A stretch of DNA of 6,151 bases from an uncultured Prosthecobacter sp. (GTDB lineage: Bacteria; Verrucomicrobiota; Verrucomicrobiia; Verrucomicrobiales; Verrucomicrobiaceae): positions 1-6,151 of the forward strand of contig CALDGV010000496.1 of NCBI GenBank assembly GCA_937941745.1, written 5' to 3'. The notes beneath the pieces are model-generated. The model was not told where the DNA came from. It made no database searches and worked only from the letters and a program-made list of their open reading frames with translations. The translations under genes were made by a program, and so were the position numbers. How positions within the stretch are numbered: the first letter of the stretch is position 1; each line of letters opens with the position of its first letter. Positions 5,472 to 6,151 of this stretch are shown piece after piece.

Positions 5472-6151
5472 TTACAGGGCGTCGCGGGTCAGGCTGCTGT
5501 CCACGAGGCGCATCGCGCTGCCTGGGTTCGCATTCTGCAGTGGTGCGGGCAGGCAGTCATCGGGGAAGCCCTGATAGCATACTGGGCGGACAAAGCGCAG
5601 GATGCTGTCCGTGCCGATGCTGGTGAAGAAGCTGTGGCTTGCCGCTGGGTAGGGGCCGCCATGGTGCATGGAGGGGCAGGGCTCAATGCCCGTGCCAAAG
5701 CCGTTGAAGATCAGGCGGCCCACCTTGCGCTCAAGCACCCGGATGAGCGGGGCGAACTGGCGCAGGTCCTCTGCGGTGCCGTGGATGGCGGCGGTGAGCT
5801 GGCCTTCGAGCCCGCGGGCAAAGCGCAGCATGTCCTCCTGGGTGGCGCACTCCGTCACGATCGAGCAGGGGCCAAAGACTTCGCGGCGCAGTTCCTCGTT
5901 CTCCTCCAACCTTTCCAGGCTGGTGGTGAAGATCCGGCAGGCGGCCTGCGTGGCTTCGTTGTTCGGCTCCAAGTCGGACTGTCCGGCCAGCTTCACCCCA
6001 TCAATCGTGCTCCAGACAGCGGTGCCGGCCTCGTAAGTTTCGCAGATGCCGCGGTGCAGCATGGTCTGCGGGGCGAATTTTTTGGCGTTCTCCGCAGCGC
6101 TATGCACGAAGGTTCCCAGGTCATCGCTTTTCAGACCGAGCACGATCGCCG
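5472..6151 (-). CDS. Alpha-ketoglutaric semialdehyde dehydrogenase, C-terminal part (cut by right edge)
   Basis: This gene is 225 residues to the stop, with the frame open past the right edge. The GTG at 6143 codes an internal valine, not a start. The enzyme (EC 1.2.1.26, also called 2,5-dioxovalerate dehydrogenase) oxidises alpha-ketoglutaric semialdehyde to alpha-ketoglutarate with NAD(P)+. Counting from that valine, the visible signatures are REVFGPCSIV (87-96, the aldehyde dehydrogenase EEIFGP motif), LEGQLTAAIHG (112-122), a NGFGTGIEPC segment (147-156), MHHGGPYPAAS (159-169), TSIG (174-177) and RFVRPVCYQGFPD (183-195). The last blocks are characteristic of the roughly 525-residue sugar-acid branch of this family. 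In relatives the catalytic Cys lies only a few residues before the first visible codon, so it should be just outside the window. The dehydratase gene follows after 18 bases, and other pathway genes are expected further right. Family assignment is firm; cofactor preference is not visible. Confidence 0.9.
   Translation of the reverse strand, partial: AIVLGLKSDDLGTFVHSAAENAKKFAPQTMLHRGICETYEAGTAVWSTIDGVKLAGQSDLEPNNEATQAACRIFTTSLERLEENEELRREVFGPCSIVTECATQEDMLRFARGLEGQLTAAIHGTAEDLRQFAPLIRVLERKVGRLIFNGFGTGIEPCPSMHHGGPYPAASHSFFTSIGTDSILRFVRPVCYQGFPDDCLPAPLQNANPGSAMRLVDSSLTRDAL

Noticed and set aside
6141..6143. GTG as the start of a short 223-residue protein at the right edge
   Set aside because: The frame continues upstream to the edge, and the protein lacks the first half of an aldehyde dehydrogenase. 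The gene is cut by the window, not truncated.
1..6151. Mobile element, phage, CRISPR or defence system
   Set aside because: No transposase, integrase, terminal repeats, repeat-spacer pattern or nuclease motif was seen. Composition looks even apart from the AT-richer divergent promoter region.

Overview
The window is dense bacterial sequence with high GC (roughly 60% by eye). It holds six protein genes plus a seventh cut at the right edge. Five complete or partial genes on the minus strand are split into two groups by one plus-strand regulator. The style of the proteins (two secreted proteins of unknown family, a transmembrane sensor-like protein, an unusual aldehyde dehydrogenase) and the near absence of Shine-Dalgarno sequences suggest a member of the Verrucomicrobiota or the wider PVC group. 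This is inference from memory of such proteins; no rRNA or other marker gene is present to prove it. No tRNA, rRNA, CRISPR array, insertion sequence, attachment site or origin was recognised.

Right side (4626-6151, minus strand): the C-terminal part of an alpha-ketoglutaric semialdehyde dehydrogenase is followed 18 bases later by a complete FAH-fold 2-keto-3-deoxy-pentonate dehydratase of the KdaD type. The dehydratase makes alpha-ketoglutaric semialdehyde and the dehydrogenase oxidises it to alpha-ketoglutarate. These are the last two steps of non-phosphorylative (Weimberg-type) pentose oxidation. The earlier enzymes are not in the window and could lie beyond the right edge, upstream in the same transcription unit.

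Middle (3689-4595): a complete NarL/FixJ-type response regulator is read on the plus strand. It ends in a strong GC-rich hairpin in the 55-base convergent gap with the dehydratase gene. Its 231-base upstream region is AT-richer, carries a short perfect inverted repeat, and is shared with the divergent group to the left.

Left of centre (884-3688, minus strand): a probable operon. It begins with a membrane protein that has two transmembrane helices, a GAF-like cytoplasmic region and a C-terminal paired-CxxC (probably zinc-binding) module of the kind found in sensory proteins. Two signal-peptide proteins of unknown function follow, separated from each other by only 6 bases. With the divergent response regulator this could form a sensing and envelope module; that link rests only on gene position.

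Left edge (1-730, minus strand): the N-terminal 243 residues of an aldehyde dehydrogenase superfamily protein, with its own 153-base leader. Its active-site half lies beyond the window, so its substrate cannot be assigned.
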